DNA of 64,000 bases, taken from assembly GCA_964059195.1 (NCBI GenBank), contig CAXKWD010000011.1, forward strand, positions 34,462,066-34,526,065, in the 5' to 3' direction. The notes below the pieces were generated by a model, which had not been told where the DNA came from, ran no database searches, and saw only the letters and a program-made list of their open reading frames with translations. The translations under genes were made by a program, and so were the position numbers. Origin of the DNA: Ectobius pallidus (taxonomy: Eukaryota > Arthropoda > Insecta > Blattodea > Ectobiidae). Below are positions 10,917 to 22,046 of this stretch, piece by piece. How positions within the stretch are numbered: position 1 is the first letter of the stretch; each line of letters opens with the position of its first letter.

Positions 10917-12739
10917 TAATATAAGTTACTTCATCATCAATGTCTAACCTTGCATCTTTGCATGTGATTCTATAATTTTGTGTAATTTTAAATGCGTTAG
11001 TTTTATCGACAACAAACACTAAAATAAGCTGACACTTCATTATTTTACCAATTTGTACAAGCTTTATATTTTATATTTTTTACTACTGCATCTTTTTATG
11101 TTATAAGTTGTATAAATTACTCTGCTTATTGAACAGTTTTTTCTCATGAGATCGCCAACATCACACAGAATATAAAATAATTTTTACTAGTATTTATTAA
11201 GGATATAAAATGGAAGAAACCCAACAACAATCAGCATGTCCCTCACTGGAATGAAATTAATTACTACAGAAATAGGAGTTTTTTTTTGTGGGACTGTCCT
11301 TTTATTAATCTTTGATTCATAGATAATCTAGAATTGAAGGGATTATTTATTGAAAGATTTAGCCGAGATCGGAGTACAAGAGTTGTAGCTGGGGCTGAGT
11401 AAGGGAGAGATCAATAATTACTTGCTGAAGTCTTAGCAATTGTTTGTAAACAATGTTCCACCGAAACCCACTTCTTCACCGTCATGTCTTGGGGAGAGAT
11501 GAGGGTATGGGGGTAGGTGTTGTCTACACTGTGATAAGCCCTCACATTACTCCCTCTTACATCTTTAAATAATTAATCTAGCATAAAACAGATAGCGTTG
11601 TCTTTGTTTTCTTTTATCTCCTCTCTATGCAAAGGAAAAGGCAAGTGGTGGGGGGGGGGGGATTTTCAAGAAGACAAGGGGGAGTTTTTGAGAATGGTCT
11701 ATCCCCATCTGTTTAGTTTTATCAGTCTTTTCTTCTGTGTTTTTCCCTTACTTTATCGATAGTTAGTGCGTTTTTCTCTTGACACTCCTTCTCTATAAGA
11801 CTTGATATTTGCTTTGTTTTCTCAGTATTCTTTCCCATATAAGTAACACAGTCGCTTTTTTGGCCTGGAGGTGGGAACTTCATTTACTTGGACTAATAAG
11901 TGTACACCACGCAACCACCCTCTTCTTCTGAGCATCGCCATCTCTTTCTACAGCCACAGTATCAACATAAATGCGAAAGCACTTGCCTAGTAGCTATTCT
12001 AACCACTTTATCTAGTGCAGTTAAAAAGCAACCACGACGTTATCAAAATTTATACATCATTTGACTAAGCGAAAACGATCAGGTCTTCTCTTTTGGGTAG
12101 GAAGAAACGAAAAGGGTGTGAGACGAAGGGAGGAAGGCATAGGAAGAAGCGAAAACATAAGCCTAACGATGAAGTAATGTATTTGTGCCTTCCTCTAAGT
12201 ATATGCATATATCTCTCTAGCTTTGGCTGGGTTTCGCTTCGGCTCAGCGATTCTCACTTGGCAAAACATAATCTCTCCACGACCACCCCCCCCTTCCTCT
12301 TTACTGGCATTAGTGCTCTCACCCCAACAATTATCTTCACAACAACAACACAAAATCACATTCCTATCACACTTGCATTGGAAATGTACATTCCGAGAAA
12401 CTGCACTATACCAAGGTAGGTCCTAAGTGTCGATACGAAGCGATGACTGAAATATGTAGTTACAGTATTTAAGAATAAGCTAACGATTTTTAATATTACA
12501 GTTTTCCGGCAAGAGTTGCAGACATTATTCTCGCTGCTTACATATTAGTATTTCTTGCAATGAAGATTACCAATGTGGTCAATTTGACAGCCTGCAGGCC
12601 ACATGCGGTCCTCGAAGATTCTGCCTCTGGCACTCGACTGTATTCACATAGTACGTTTCTTACATTCACAATAAACTTAAAAATATTATTAACAGCAGTT
12701 TAAGGTCATTTTTGCGTTTTAAAACGTAAAAATATTATA
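10917..12739. other. Spacer, no supported gene; possible hAT end relic at 12571-12625
   Basis: A lysine/arginine-rich frame near 12093-12419 lacks homology and codon signal and was not accepted. The segment around 12575-12620 (GTGGTCAATTTG...GGCCACATGCGGTCC) resembles the left end of GTGGCCCGCGGGC-type hAT elements, but no partner end is present. A 12-base G run lies near 11649-11660. Confidence 0.4.
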
Positions 12740-12755
12740 CGAGGGAGAATGAAAT

Positions 12756-13146
12756 GAAAACCACAATTAATTTGCTTCCACAATTATTCTTCTACAGGAA
12801 GAATGTTTGCTTGTATATTATTTTTCTACATAGTCCCCTCCCAGTTCAATACACTTATGCCATCAGAAAGGAAGTGCTTCGATACTGCATGAGAAAAATT
12901 ATTATCGTTGATACTGTAGGCACTCATGCACCGCCGGTTGGATGTCTTCATCAGACTTGAACTTCTGCCACTAAAGATGTGGAAATCTGATGGTGCAAAA
13001 TTTGGTAAGTATGGCAGATGCGAGAGGCACTTGAAGCATATGTCGTCTATGACTTTCATGGTTGCACGAGCAGCATGAGGACGGGCGTTATCATGTTGAA
13101 GCAAAACACCTGCTCTCAGCAACCCCCTTCGCTTTGGCACCATCAA
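12756..13146 (-). pseudogene. Mariner transposase C-terminal remnant (loop plus left arm)
   Basis: The minus-strand frame contains LLQHDNARPHAARATMKVID and, after it, PNFAPSDFHIF. The second catalytic Asp is in QHDN. The third is the Asp of APSD, 34 residues later, giving the DD34D spacing of mariner transposases. The usual SPDLAP reads LPNFAP here. After HIF the frame runs out of register relative to the right arm because a few bases are missing, and stops follow. The N-terminal DNA-binding region and the first catalytic Asp are absent. It cannot be functional. Confidence 0.8.
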
Positions 13147-13362
13147 ATCTTTGGTCCGTTAAAGGATCTCTTAGGAGGGCAGAAGTTCAAATCTGATGAA
13201 GACGTCCAATCAATGGTGCAGGAGTGGCTACAGCGTCAACCAAAATATTTTTTCTCATGCGGTATCGAAGCTCTTCCTATCCAATGGCGTAAGTGCATTG
13301 AACTGGGAGGGGACTGTGTAGAAAATAATGTACAAGCAAACATTCTTCCTGCAGTAAAATAG
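13135..13362 (+). pseudogene. Second, inverted copy of the mariner transposase C-terminus
   Basis: On the plus strand the frame reads FGPLKDLLGGQKFKSDEDVQ and continues through VQEWLQRQPKYFFSCGIEAL to WRKCIELGGDCVENN. This is the C-terminal tail that normally follows the APSDFHIF motif encoded on the other strand at about 13020-13060. Here it is the right arm of the foldback. It lacks catalytic residues and stands alone, so it is a structural by-product rather than a gene. Confidence 0.8.
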
Positions 13363-13574
13363 GGGGGAAATTAATTGCGGTTTTCATTTGATTCTCCCTC
13401 GTATTATTTTTAGCACATTCCATTATTTGGTTGAAAAAATACAATCTCCAAAAAGTTAACAAGAACAGTAAGAGTATATCTAGAAAATCCTGTATACTGT
13501 CATTATTTCCTGCTTCATTGCCTTGTTTTGAAAACACCGATAGGCTTATATAATGAATTAAACAAGATCAATTG

Positions 13575-13700
13575 CCCTGGGTGAACACTCGATAAGGCAC
13601 TGGCTTTCTGCTGCTGAGTTAGCGGATTCCATTCCGCTCCAAAATATGTGTGCATGAATGCGACATGACCATGACCTCGACTATAGATTTACTTAACGCT
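13575..13700 (+). mobile_element. tRNA-derived SINE fragment (family A)
   Basis: A tRNA-like head (GGCACTGGCTTTCTGCTGCT) and a decayed B box (GGATTCCATTCC) are followed by GTGTGCATGAATGCGACATG. This matches the core of the copies at 1135-1275, 2466-2575 and 62275-62430. No target duplication was identified. Confidence 0.6.
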
Positions 13701-13767
13701 TGTATCCTAAACTAGCTCTCACAGAATAAAATTCTAGCACACCAGTTATGTATTGCTGGTATTTCGA

Positions 13768-13769
<2 letters not shown>

Positions 13770-13800
<31 letters not shown>

Positions 13801-13801
13801 G
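13770..13801. repeat. (AAT)n microsatellite
   Basis: An uninterrupted run of about ten AAT units. Confidence 0.95.
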
Positions 13802-13842
13802 CATCATAAAAGTTACCTGAAGTGCTGAAATGCAGTCATAAG

Positions 13843-14348
13843 CAGTGTTGGGAAAAGTACGAAAAGAAAGTAATTGGGCTGAATTACAATTACCTGAGAG
13901 ACATTTTAATTAATTATAATTACAAATTACTTTTTCAAAAAGTAATCAGTAAAATTACAATTACATTTACAATTACTTTACAAAATGGCAGTAGGCCTAC
14001 CTAAAAATTCCTTGTTTTTGGTTTGTTTTGAGCACAAGCCCAAATTATTAATGAACAAAAAAATATATCAATGAGAATATTTTCGGAAGCATAGAGTAAT
14101 TTTTTGTTAATATTAACTCTAATTTTGATATTAGTTGCAAAAACAGTAGTGGTGACGATATAGCAAGCGAGAATGATACTAATAAGCTACTAACGACTAC
14201 AAAATCGTAACAATTACAATTTTATTTCCAGAAGTAAATTACAAGTAGAAATTACATTTTTTAAAAGTATTGATTACAAGTAAATGGGACCAAAAAAGGA
14301 ATTCTTACTGTAATCCGATTACTTTTACTGAATTACTCCCCATCACTG
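13843..14348. mobile_element. hAT-like MITE, 506 bp, 7/8 target duplication
   Basis: Left end CAGTGTTGGGAAAAGTA and right end TACTCCCCATCACTG are inverted repeats. The flanks GTCATAAG (13835-13842) and GTCACAAG (14349-14356) are an 8-bp duplication with one change. The interior is rich in AATTACAATTAC and AAGTAAT words at both ends, which look like subterminal transposase-binding repeats. No coding sequence is present. Confidence 0.9.
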
Positions 14349-14454
14349 GTCACAAGGCATGTCTACGAAAAAAAAATCAGGATTGTAATTGAAGAGGGGT
14401 TGAACCACACTTAAGTGTAGGGCAATTATGAAATCTTGGTGTAGATAACTAAAT

Positions 14455-14745
14455 AACTAGATGGCTCAACACCCTTTGGAGAGAGAACACCTACCCTTCG
14501 ATTGTTGCGTCCTCTACCTCCGGCTTTTAAAAACAGTTAAAGGGAAGGATGAGGGGAATGTGATCAACATACCTACTCCCACGTCCGTTAATGACAGTTT
14601 TCTTGAGTCGCTACTTCTTAATTCAAGTTACTTCTCAGCTGAACTCGTCCTTTACCTCCTTTACTAAGAACAATCCGAGAAGATACCTGGATGTCCATTG
14701 CCTCCACACCTGTAGTTAGCAACACTAACCACTAGACCATGGAAG
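14455..14745 (-). mobile_element. SINE related to family B, diverged
   Basis: On the minus strand it begins with a tRNA-like head TGGTCTAGTGGTTAGTGTTG (near 14739-14720). It continues through CTCGGATTG, AACTTGAATTAAGAAGTA and CATTAACGGACGT, the same order as the better copy at 63378-63693. Divergence is high, so the ends are approximate. Confidence 0.6.
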
Positions 14746-14774
14746 CGGTATTTTAAGACTAGCTGTCTTAACAT

Positions 14775-14985
14775 TTTATTTATAATTATTTGAACTTATT
14801 TTTCAAATATTTAACTTAGATTTCAAAGCCCTTAGCGTAAGTTAAATTTTAATGTTTGATACTTGAAAATATGTTATCACATTTTACAGTTCAATGCCTC
14901 TTAAAAAACTTTCAAGTAAGTAATTATCAAAATTTTCACGAATGGGGATTTTCATCTGTTAGAACTAGGAATACTGTTAATGATT
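14775..14985. repeat. Dispersed repeat, inverted partner at 20583-20815
   Basis: Shared blocks with the partner (opposite strand) include AATGTTTGATACTTGAAAAT, CGAATGGGGATTTTCAT and AGAACTAGGAATACTGT. About 200 bp align by eye. There are no inverted ends or coding frames, so the class is unknown. Confidence 0.7.
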
Positions 14986-15959
14986 CCTGATTTTATCAGT
15001 TAGGCTAAGCTAAGTAGGAAGTTACTTATTTTTCTTCTGAATTAATTACAACCTATAATTTTAAACTCATCTTAAAGGATTTGAGAGTCACGTATTAACA
15101 ATGGGAATACAAAACTCAAAAGGAAGCAAATCGTCATAAAAAGTCTGTATATTTTCTTAAAATTTCGTACCATAGCAAGTAATACTTTGACTCTGCTGAT
15201 ATTTATGTGATTATTATTATTATTTTTTTTAATGTTGTAGATGCAAAGCTGTATTAAGTAAGTGCTGAATATTTATAAAGAAATATGTAAGCTGGTAAGT
15301 TTCTTGCGGTAAGAGCAATAAGACAGTAAATTAAGCACATCAGAATCAAACTTGCTAATTTTTCGCATAGCTTTCAGTTACAATTATCTTTTCACTGTTC
15401 TGTTTAATGTGCAGACCTGTGTGCGTATTAATTTCTCACGTATTTTTTCATATTTTTTAGGTTACCGGTACGTTTTCATAAATTTAATTGTGTGCGAAGG
15501 AGGAAGATGCTAGTGTACTGGTTCAGTTCAGTTGTCATTCTATAGAAAATAAAATAGTTCCCTAGAAAAGGGAACAAAAAAATGTAAGTGCAATAAAAAA
15601 AAAAAAAAAAGAGCACAAAATCTTTGAATATTTCCGCAACAAAAAGACCAAACCAAATTGGTTTAAGGAAACGGAGAAGGACTTAAAAGAACTCAAATGC
15701 TCATAGATAACACTGCAAAAATAAATAAATAAATAAATAACCAAAGTCAAGAAGGAGAGGTTCCAAGTCAAAATCAAAACCAAACGAATGATCCAGATCA
15801 GTGAAGACGAAAAAATAAGCAAGATCAGAAAGAATGAAGCAATACTGAGCTAAAATTAAAGCAGAAAACACTAAGAAGTGATTGATAATAGAAGTTGGGT
15901 AAAACGGAGAAGAAGAAGAAGAAGAAGAGAAAAAAAGAGCACAACATATCACAAGAAAG
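14986..15959. other. AT-rich spacer, low-complexity tracts
   Basis: It contains poly-A at 15594-15610, (AAAT)n near 15720-15738 and (GAA)n at 15907-15932. Minus-strand frames over these tracts are low-complexity artefacts. Confidence 0.5.
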
Positions 15960-16550
15960 GGTGGGTCAATCCACTTGTAACGGGTGTGACATTTACATGT
16001 TAAAAATATCTCTGTACAAATTACTTTTTGTCTAGAAACCCAAGTAAAATATATCAGAAGATTCAAATAGGCTTCAAGCAGTCACCATGATATTTTTTTT
16101 AAATCTGATAGATGACGGGATAATATTTTCTAAAATGCTGTAACGGATGTGACCATATACGGACATGACTTTTGACTTGTTGAGAGTAACAATAAAACTC
16201 TCTGTGATTTGAAAAATGTTACACAAATGAAAAACACCCATATTGTAGTTAAGGTATTAAAGTTTCTTCTTAAAAAAGCATGGCATTAAATTGTTAAGAA
16301 TAAAAATGAAAAATTAAAATATTTGTAACGGGCATGACAGCACTTTTGTAACGGGTATGACATAAAATATATTACAGACATGAAATTATATTTTCTAAAG
16401 AAAAATATTTTAATGTTAAAATGCTAACACAGAACATGTATGGAAGGCATTTAACACGAGTATTTTATTCTCAAGTTGTCTGACATTTCCATTTTAACAG
16501 ATCCTCAATTTTCAACCAGCTATGACCACATTTTCAGGGATTGACCCAGG
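15960..16550. repeat. Possible element bounded by GGTCAATCC/GGATTGACC with GTAACGGG motifs
   Basis: TGGGTCAATCC near 15963 and GGATTGACCCA near 16538 form short inverted ends. Inside, four copies of TGTAACGG(G/A)(T/C)(A/G)TGAC lie near 15976, 16139, 16324 and 16345. No target duplication was seen and nothing is coded. It is likely a non-autonomous repeat, with low certainty. Confidence 0.4.
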
Positions 16551-17298
16551 TGATACAAGGGATTAGACTGAATTTGATGTTGATAGCGTAGGGACTTTTT
16601 TCTCTCAATATAATTAACATTGTTTTGTTCTAATTTAACATTAATATTTTTTCAACGTTTAAGTAGAGTTTAATAAGTGGCCTACCTTAGTGTTAGGGTT
16701 ATATTTATTTTATTAATTATTATTAATTAGACCTATTGTTACTATTACTTTTATTTCTTTATTGGCATTGTTTATATGATGTATGCATTTGTTTGCTCAT
16801 AATCTAAATTTTTGTTTGACCATTCATTTAATTTATTTTAAGTACTGTAATACTCTTCTTCTAGAGTCCGACTTCGAATGCCGTAGCTCAGGAGATCAGG
16901 TGCTGGATTTCTTTGGGGACGTTCCTCGCTCGATTCAAGGTAGGAAAATTGGGTATATCAGGAGTATGGGGGTTTCTCTGCCGGAAAGTTATAGTTAGCT
17001 TTCACTTTTCTTAGGTCATGAGACATTGAATAACAAGAAATTTCACCAGCCTTTTTATTTCTTTTTATTTACTTTTTTACGAAATAGTTTCTTCCGAACA
17101 TTTAGACCTTGTCTTTCTTGAATTCTTAAAAAAAAACACTGCACACACTTAATGCAACCACATTTATAATTTTAGATCACAGCATGTTTGTAGCAGATGA
17201 AGTCATTTATGCAGATTATCGAATCTCCTTTCCAAATAGAAAAAAAAAATGTGCTTTACTACTGGTATCATAATTATTTACTAGAGACGTAGTGATTA
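16551..17298. other. AT-rich spacer, no gene seen
   Basis: A weak tRNA-like stretch (GCCGTAGCTCAGGAGATCAG, about 16879-16898) may be a degraded SINE head. Nothing else is supported. Confidence 0.4.
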
Positions 17299-17504
17299 CT
17301 AGAGAGGTAGAATCAGACTGAACAATTCCATGCCATAGCCGGGATTTGAACCATAGATCTTCGGTTCTAGAATGGAATATAATACCTTAGTGACACGTAG
17401 CCACGATAACTCAAGTGGCACAGCATTGGCACGGAGAGTCAAAGATCTGGGATTCAAATCCCGGCTGTGACATTGAATTTTTTGGTCTGACTCTACCTTT
17501 CTAG
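17299..17504. mobile_element. Head-to-head pair of tRNA-like SINE modules (foldback)
   Basis: The left arm (17299-17360) and right arm (17443-17504) are diverged inverted copies. Each contains a B-box region (GATTCAAATCCCGGCTGTGA on the right strand) and ends in a GACTCTACCTTTCTAG-like tail. The spacer carries a tRNA-like 5' half (CAAGTGGCACAGCATTGGCA). The layout matches 53523-53725, including the shared CAAATCCCGGYTRTGACA core. Confidence 0.75.
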
Positions 17505-19106
17505 CTTAGCCTACACACGGCCAGTGTGAGAGAATTATCATTCTAATGATGTTACTAGTTGCAGCGAAATGTACGATTATTTATTTGTGGACGTAGAACG
17601 AACTAGTAGTCGACGCCGCGTATATAATACTTACTAGGCCTACTGAAGAATAGACTATCTCCTGAATCAAAAATGTTGACCCACCGATTTCTTATAAATC
17701 CAATAACGCAGGCACTGTGCAGGTTGTGAACCTGTCCTATCGTGCGCAGTGTCTTTTTTCCAGAACTTGAAATATAGCGATGTTCCATTCCTTCGTCTAA
17801 GGGTGTACATGTTACCACATGTCTCTGTTATAGAGCATAAGTGGTGGCCGCCTTGTGGTCCTACAGTTCGCTGCAACGATTTATAAATGTATTATCGTGC
17901 ATGTCTGTTAGCAAAATTATTTCCGAACTCAGTGCGTTGATATTAAAACATTACTTCGACACATTTATAAATTTACAAAGGAATTTGTGTTTAGAAATAA
18001 AGTTGATAGGTAATTAATAACATTCAATTTATTCATTTTGATAGGTCTAATTTCCTTCTGTAAGCACTGGGATGATATGCAACCATTGCGGGCTGGAGAG
18101 AAAAAAAGACTGTCTTGTTTAATTCTGTACAGATCTTAAGACAATTTGCCTTAGGGTTGGGAGACTAAACCCGAAACAATGTATCGTATTTAATTCCCTA
18201 CGAAATAATAAAAACATGCCAGATGGTACGTACAAGAAGAAAAAGATACAAAATGCAAAGCAATGTAAAAGAGCCGGATGCATCTGCGTCAATTCCCCGG
18301 ACCAAGAAACTCTGTCAACCCTCCCACCCCAGCACAACACAACCCCCCAAACCCGCAATTCCTTGTTATAAATTTAAAATATAACACAGGCAGGGTCGAC
18401 TGGATCTTATTCTGACTTCCTGGGATTAGTAACGGAGCCCTTACCCATGCCTCCTTTTTAATAGACATGTAAAAAAGTTTTCTTTTGAAAAGTGTACGTT
18501 TTAATATCTTCTTCGAAGCGAGTGTTTGTGGAGTGTTTCCCCCTTCTTCGCAATCTTCTAGCTCCTACTCGTTGTAAGGGGTTGCTGTAAATTCCTACAA
18601 AATCATAGGCAGTAAACATTTTTGCGAAATGAGGATACGTGAATTGCTACAATCGCTGAAAAATTACAACAAGCTAATTCCTACATTTTCCTTTCACAGT
18701 ACTAATACCTGTTAACCTTTCCACCCAGACCTTAACGCTAATTTTTATAATACCGCCCTCATATATTCATATTCTTAGAGGTTATGAAGGGAATACAAAA
18801 TAAATAAAACTCACGTACGTACAACCACACAGTGAAATTAATAATGTCTTATTAGTAAAAGAAAATACATTGAAGAAAGAAAAAACAAGAGAGACGATGA
18901 ATGAATATTTCATGTCGACACATCACAAGATCTCATTACGGGAAGAAAGAGTCGTACAGAAATTAAATATCAAGGATTTTATATATTTGTTTATTTATTT
19001 ATTTATTTATTTTACTTTAAACGATATTTCGACAAACGCATAAGGGTAATTCTTGTCGCCCGAAAGCTCCCCTTCCACTCAATAATAAAAAAAGACCCTT
19101 GCACCA
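17505..19106. other. Spacer, no supported gene
   Basis: No coding or RNA gene is supported. An (ATTT)n tract lies near 18990-19012. Confidence 0.5.
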
Positions 19107-19119
19107 AACATAATATTAC

Positions 19120-19630
19120 TTACTTACTTACTTACTCAATGGCAATAGACAATTCCTAAGTAAGCTAAAGGAATATTTTATATTTTACGGAACCCGAAGG
19201 TTCATTGCCGCACTTACCTGAGTCCGCCAGTCAACCCTATTCTGTGCTAACTCCATTCAATCATCCCCCACAAATCCTATTTGCCTTAAATCCGTTCTAA
19301 GATTGTCCTCCCATTTACGTCTTCCACGTAGTCTTTTCCCTTCCGGTCTCCCAGTCAATACTTTTGAGATATGTCTTTCCTCCCCCATGCGTGCAACATG
19401 TTCAGTCCATTTCATCCTTCGCGATTTAATTACCCTTACTATATCCGCTGAAGCGTACAGGTCCTGAGGCTCGTTGTTATGCAATTTTCTCCAGTCCCCA
19501 TTTTCATCCCTCTTGGGCCCAAATATTTTTCTATGCACCCTGTTTTCAAACACTCTCAGAGTGTGTTCTTCCTGATCAGTTAGCGGTCATGTCTCACATC
19601 CATATAATACAACCGGCAGGATAATAGTCT
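19120..19630 (-). mobile_element. 5'-truncated LINE 3' end with 13-bp target duplication
   Basis: The minus strand ends in GAGTAAGTAAGTAAG, an (AAGT)n tail of the kind seen in RTE-like LINEs. The flanks AACATAATATTAC occur at 19107-19119 and 19631-19643, a perfect 13-bp target duplication. The insertion starts within the C-terminal coding region, so it is a dead-on-arrival copy. Other fragments of the family lie at 33165, 36618, 54960 and 61033. Confidence 0.9.
19257..19630 (-). pseudogene. LINE polyprotein C-terminal fragment
   Basis: The frame encodes the tail downstream of the reverse transcriptase. Visible segments are LPVVLYGCET, then RVFENRVHRKIFGPKRDENG, VRVIKSRRMKWTEHVARMGE and GRRKWEDNLRTDL. 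These are hallmarks of a widespread arthropod LINE C-terminus. One TGA stop (complement of 19587-19589) replaces an expected Trp after CET. Reverse transcriptase and endonuclease domains are absent because of 5' truncation. There is no evidence of host use. Confidence 0.85.
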
Positions 19631-19643
19631 AACATAATATTAC

Positions 19644-20582
19644 ACTACTATGATTAACGAAATAATATTTCATAATTAAACAGACTCTTGCAATAAAAAT
19701 CATATTTCACAATTATAGGAGTAGGAGTGGGGGACTCGAGGGCGACATGTTTTACCTTTTTCCCCGACAAAGGATTTAATGCCTAGCATTCACAGAGTTA
19801 TAATTTTACTGTTTAACTTTTGACATTGTTATAATTTTAGAAAATGAACGAAGATTTCGCAAAAATCAGCCAGTAGTTAGAATGCGAAATGCGTTAGTAG
19901 TTAAGGCGAAATTTCATGGATTTCTGTAACCGAATGGTTCGTTTAGTAAGTTATCTGAAAATTAAAATAACAGGAGTCATGAAAAATTTACTATTTTCAA
20001 TTATCTAATAAATTTTGAAAAATTCCTGGTAGGGTCACCTTCTAGCAAAAAAGAACAAATAATGAAAAATATAAAATATAAATTCGATCCCGATGTGATC
20101 CTTGAAATTTCGCATTTCGGCTAATATTTCTGGTGTGACGACAATCCTGGGATTGGCTTATAGGCCTACTCCGAAGAGAAATGAGTACTAGAAGCGATCG
20201 TGGGAATAAAGTAGGGCTGGGTAGACCAGTCTGTAAAGCAAGGACGATAGAAATTAGTCGATGTGTGCATACACCCGACAGCCCGACCGAGAAGGGTACA
20301 GGCTTATGTTGCCGTACACAACCGTCGTTAAACTTAGCAAACCCTCATATCGAATAGGTATTATTAAAATCCGAGACAGTCAACTTTCAAATTCGAGAAA
20401 CGCTTAGAGCCTCCATTAACTGTGGAAAATTGAGTAATGTATTATTATTAATATTATTATTATTAGGCTGTTATAGTTCTAATATCATTGCCACCACCAC
20501 CATCATCATCATCATCATTATCATCATTAGGATTATCATGTAATCGTCATTGTTTGTATTGTCAAGAATCCCTCGGAAGATA
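19644..20582. other. Spacer, no supported gene
   Basis: (ATT)n near 20440-20464 and (CAT)n near 20489-20530 are the only structured tracts. Confidence 0.5.
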
Positions 20583-20815
20583 GGACAGTATTCCTAGTTC
20601 TACCATATGAAAATCCCCATTCGTGAAAACTTTGATAATTACTTACAGTACTTGCAAGTTTGTTTATTTTTTTTTAAGATGCATTCCACTCTAGCTGTAA
20701 AATGTGATAATATATTTTCAAGTATCAAACATTAAAATTTAATTTACGCAAAGTCCTTTGAAATCTAAGTTAAATATTTGAAAAATAAATTCAAATAAGT
20801 ATAAATATAATTTTA
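20583..20815. repeat. Dispersed repeat, inverted partner of 14775-14985
   Basis: The reverse complement aligns with 14775-14985 across blocks such as ACAGTATTCCTAGTTCT, ATGAAAATCCCCATTCG and ATTTTCAAGTATCAAACATT. The two copies have different small indels. The class is unknown. Confidence 0.7.
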
Positions 20816-20984
20816 AGACTTCCGAGTTTGTTATTTCAGGTTTGCTAAATAATGTCAAGCCTAAATGACAGTCTCTGCTTGAAATTCTTTTTTTTTTTAT
20901 ACTAGTTAATCCACGACTGAAAACGATCAGATAGTTCGTGTTGTTGATGTTCGAAATTTGAAATAGATAAAAGATACTTACATG

Positions 20985-21862
20985 AAGAAGAATAGCAAGA
21001 CTACGAGCCACAAAAATAGATTACTGGAGAAGATCAGCACGAAAATCACAGAGGGAAAAAGTGAGGAATACCGTAATAAGAGAATCAATGAATGTGGATG
21101 AAGATGTAGAAATTATTCAAAAGAAAAGTTGAAGGTGCTACGGTCATATGAAAGGAATGAATGACGCAAGATTGTCCCAGGTGGTGATGAACTGGGAACC
21201 TGATGGAAGTAGGGCTGAAAATCTATTAAAATTTCTAATCGAGTTAACGCTTGACTTTAATCGATTAATCGACTAATTAATCAACTAATTAATCGACAAA
21301 CAGGTCGGTATTTTAAACGAAACCAAAGTGTGCATTTAATATTGTTTTACACGTTTAATAACTACTACACCACAGATAATCAGAAGAAATTCTGAATTAA
21401 TGAACAGCATTATTAGTTAACTAGTGAGAAAATAGGCTACATAAAAAAAAAAAAAAAAAAAACTTACATTTTCGGTTACTTTTTCAGCCAAGACTTGAGA
21501 CACACGAGTTTGTTGACTAAACTAATCTTCAGTTTTCTGAATAAAGGGAATTGTTTGAACACAATAGGCTGAATGACACAAGATGTGCCAAGGCCGGAGA
21601 AGCGAGAGAAAGGAGTTTGGTCATTTGACCCAATTAATCCGATTAATCGATTAATCGGTACAGCCCTAGATGGAAGACGAAGGAAAGGAAGGCGGACTGT
21701 TGCCTGGATGGATGGTGTAAGGGGGAGCATGGTAGATAGAGGACTGCTAGATACGATGGACAAACGACTGTGGAAGAGCAAAGTATTATTTAAAGATAGA
21801 ATTAAAATAATTATGTATTGTCTGGTTGACGGAAACCACAGCATTGTGGAGAAAACTCAATA
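20985..21862 (+). pseudogene. LINE C-terminal remnant, split by a hAT-like insertion
   Basis: The plus-strand pieces read IDYWRRSARKSQREKVRN and, further on, CYGHMKGMNDARLSQVVMNW before the insertion at 21210-21668. The frame resumes with RRRKGRRTVAWMDGV after it. This is the endonuclease/RT-distal tail of a non-LTR retrotransposon, of a family different from the (AAGT)n-tailed one. A stop sits before CYGH. The 5' part is missing. The hAT-like insertion duplicated GATGGAAG within the coding sequence. Confidence 0.75.
21210..21668. mobile_element. hAT-like MITE, 459 bp, perfect 8-bp target duplication
   Basis: The element starts TAGGGCTG and ends CAGCCCTA, flanked by GATGGAAG on both sides (21202-21209 and 21669-21676). 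Subterminal clusters of ATTAATCGA/ATCGATTAAT lie at both ends (about 21255-21297 and 21630-21658). An A20 tract lies near 21442-21461. No transposase is present. It sits inside a LINE remnant. Confidence 0.95.
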
Positions 21863-21983
21863 ATAAAAATAATAATAATAAATAATTATTAATAATATAA
21901 TATTAATTATAATTTTATAACATAATAATATTAATAATAATTAATAATATAATACTAATTATGATAATTTTATAACATAATAA

Positions 21984-22046
<63 letters not shown>
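21863..22046. repeat. Compound AT-rich microsatellite ending in (ATT)n
   Basis: Diverged AATAAT/ATTAATAAT words include a repeated TATAATTTTATAACATAATA-like segment. They are followed by a clean (ATT)n run of about 60 bases (21984-22046). Confidence 0.9.

Larger units (their letters stand above)
12740..13401. mobile_element. Mariner-like element (DD34D) with inverted-duplicated 3' end
   Basis: The ends are inverted repeats CGAGGGAGAATGAAATGAAA and its complement, each bordered by TA (12738-12739 and 13402-13403), the Tc1/mariner target. The inverted repeats are far longer than usual. The left arm (about 12740-13004) and right arm (about 13133-13401) are full-length inverted copies with modest divergence, separated by a 128-base loop. 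Both arms hold the 3' coding end of a transposase, so the true 5' end is missing and replaced by an inverted copy of the 3' end. Confidence 0.85.

Noticed and set aside
12093..12419. 108-codon Lys/Arg-rich frame
   Set aside because: It has no recognisable domain and no codon bias. It overlaps another frame on the same strand and lies in repeat-rich DNA, so it is likely chance.
15562..16066. Two minus-strand frames rich in Ser, Phe and Leu
   Set aside because: They are translations of poly-A, (AAAT)n and (GAA)n tracts.
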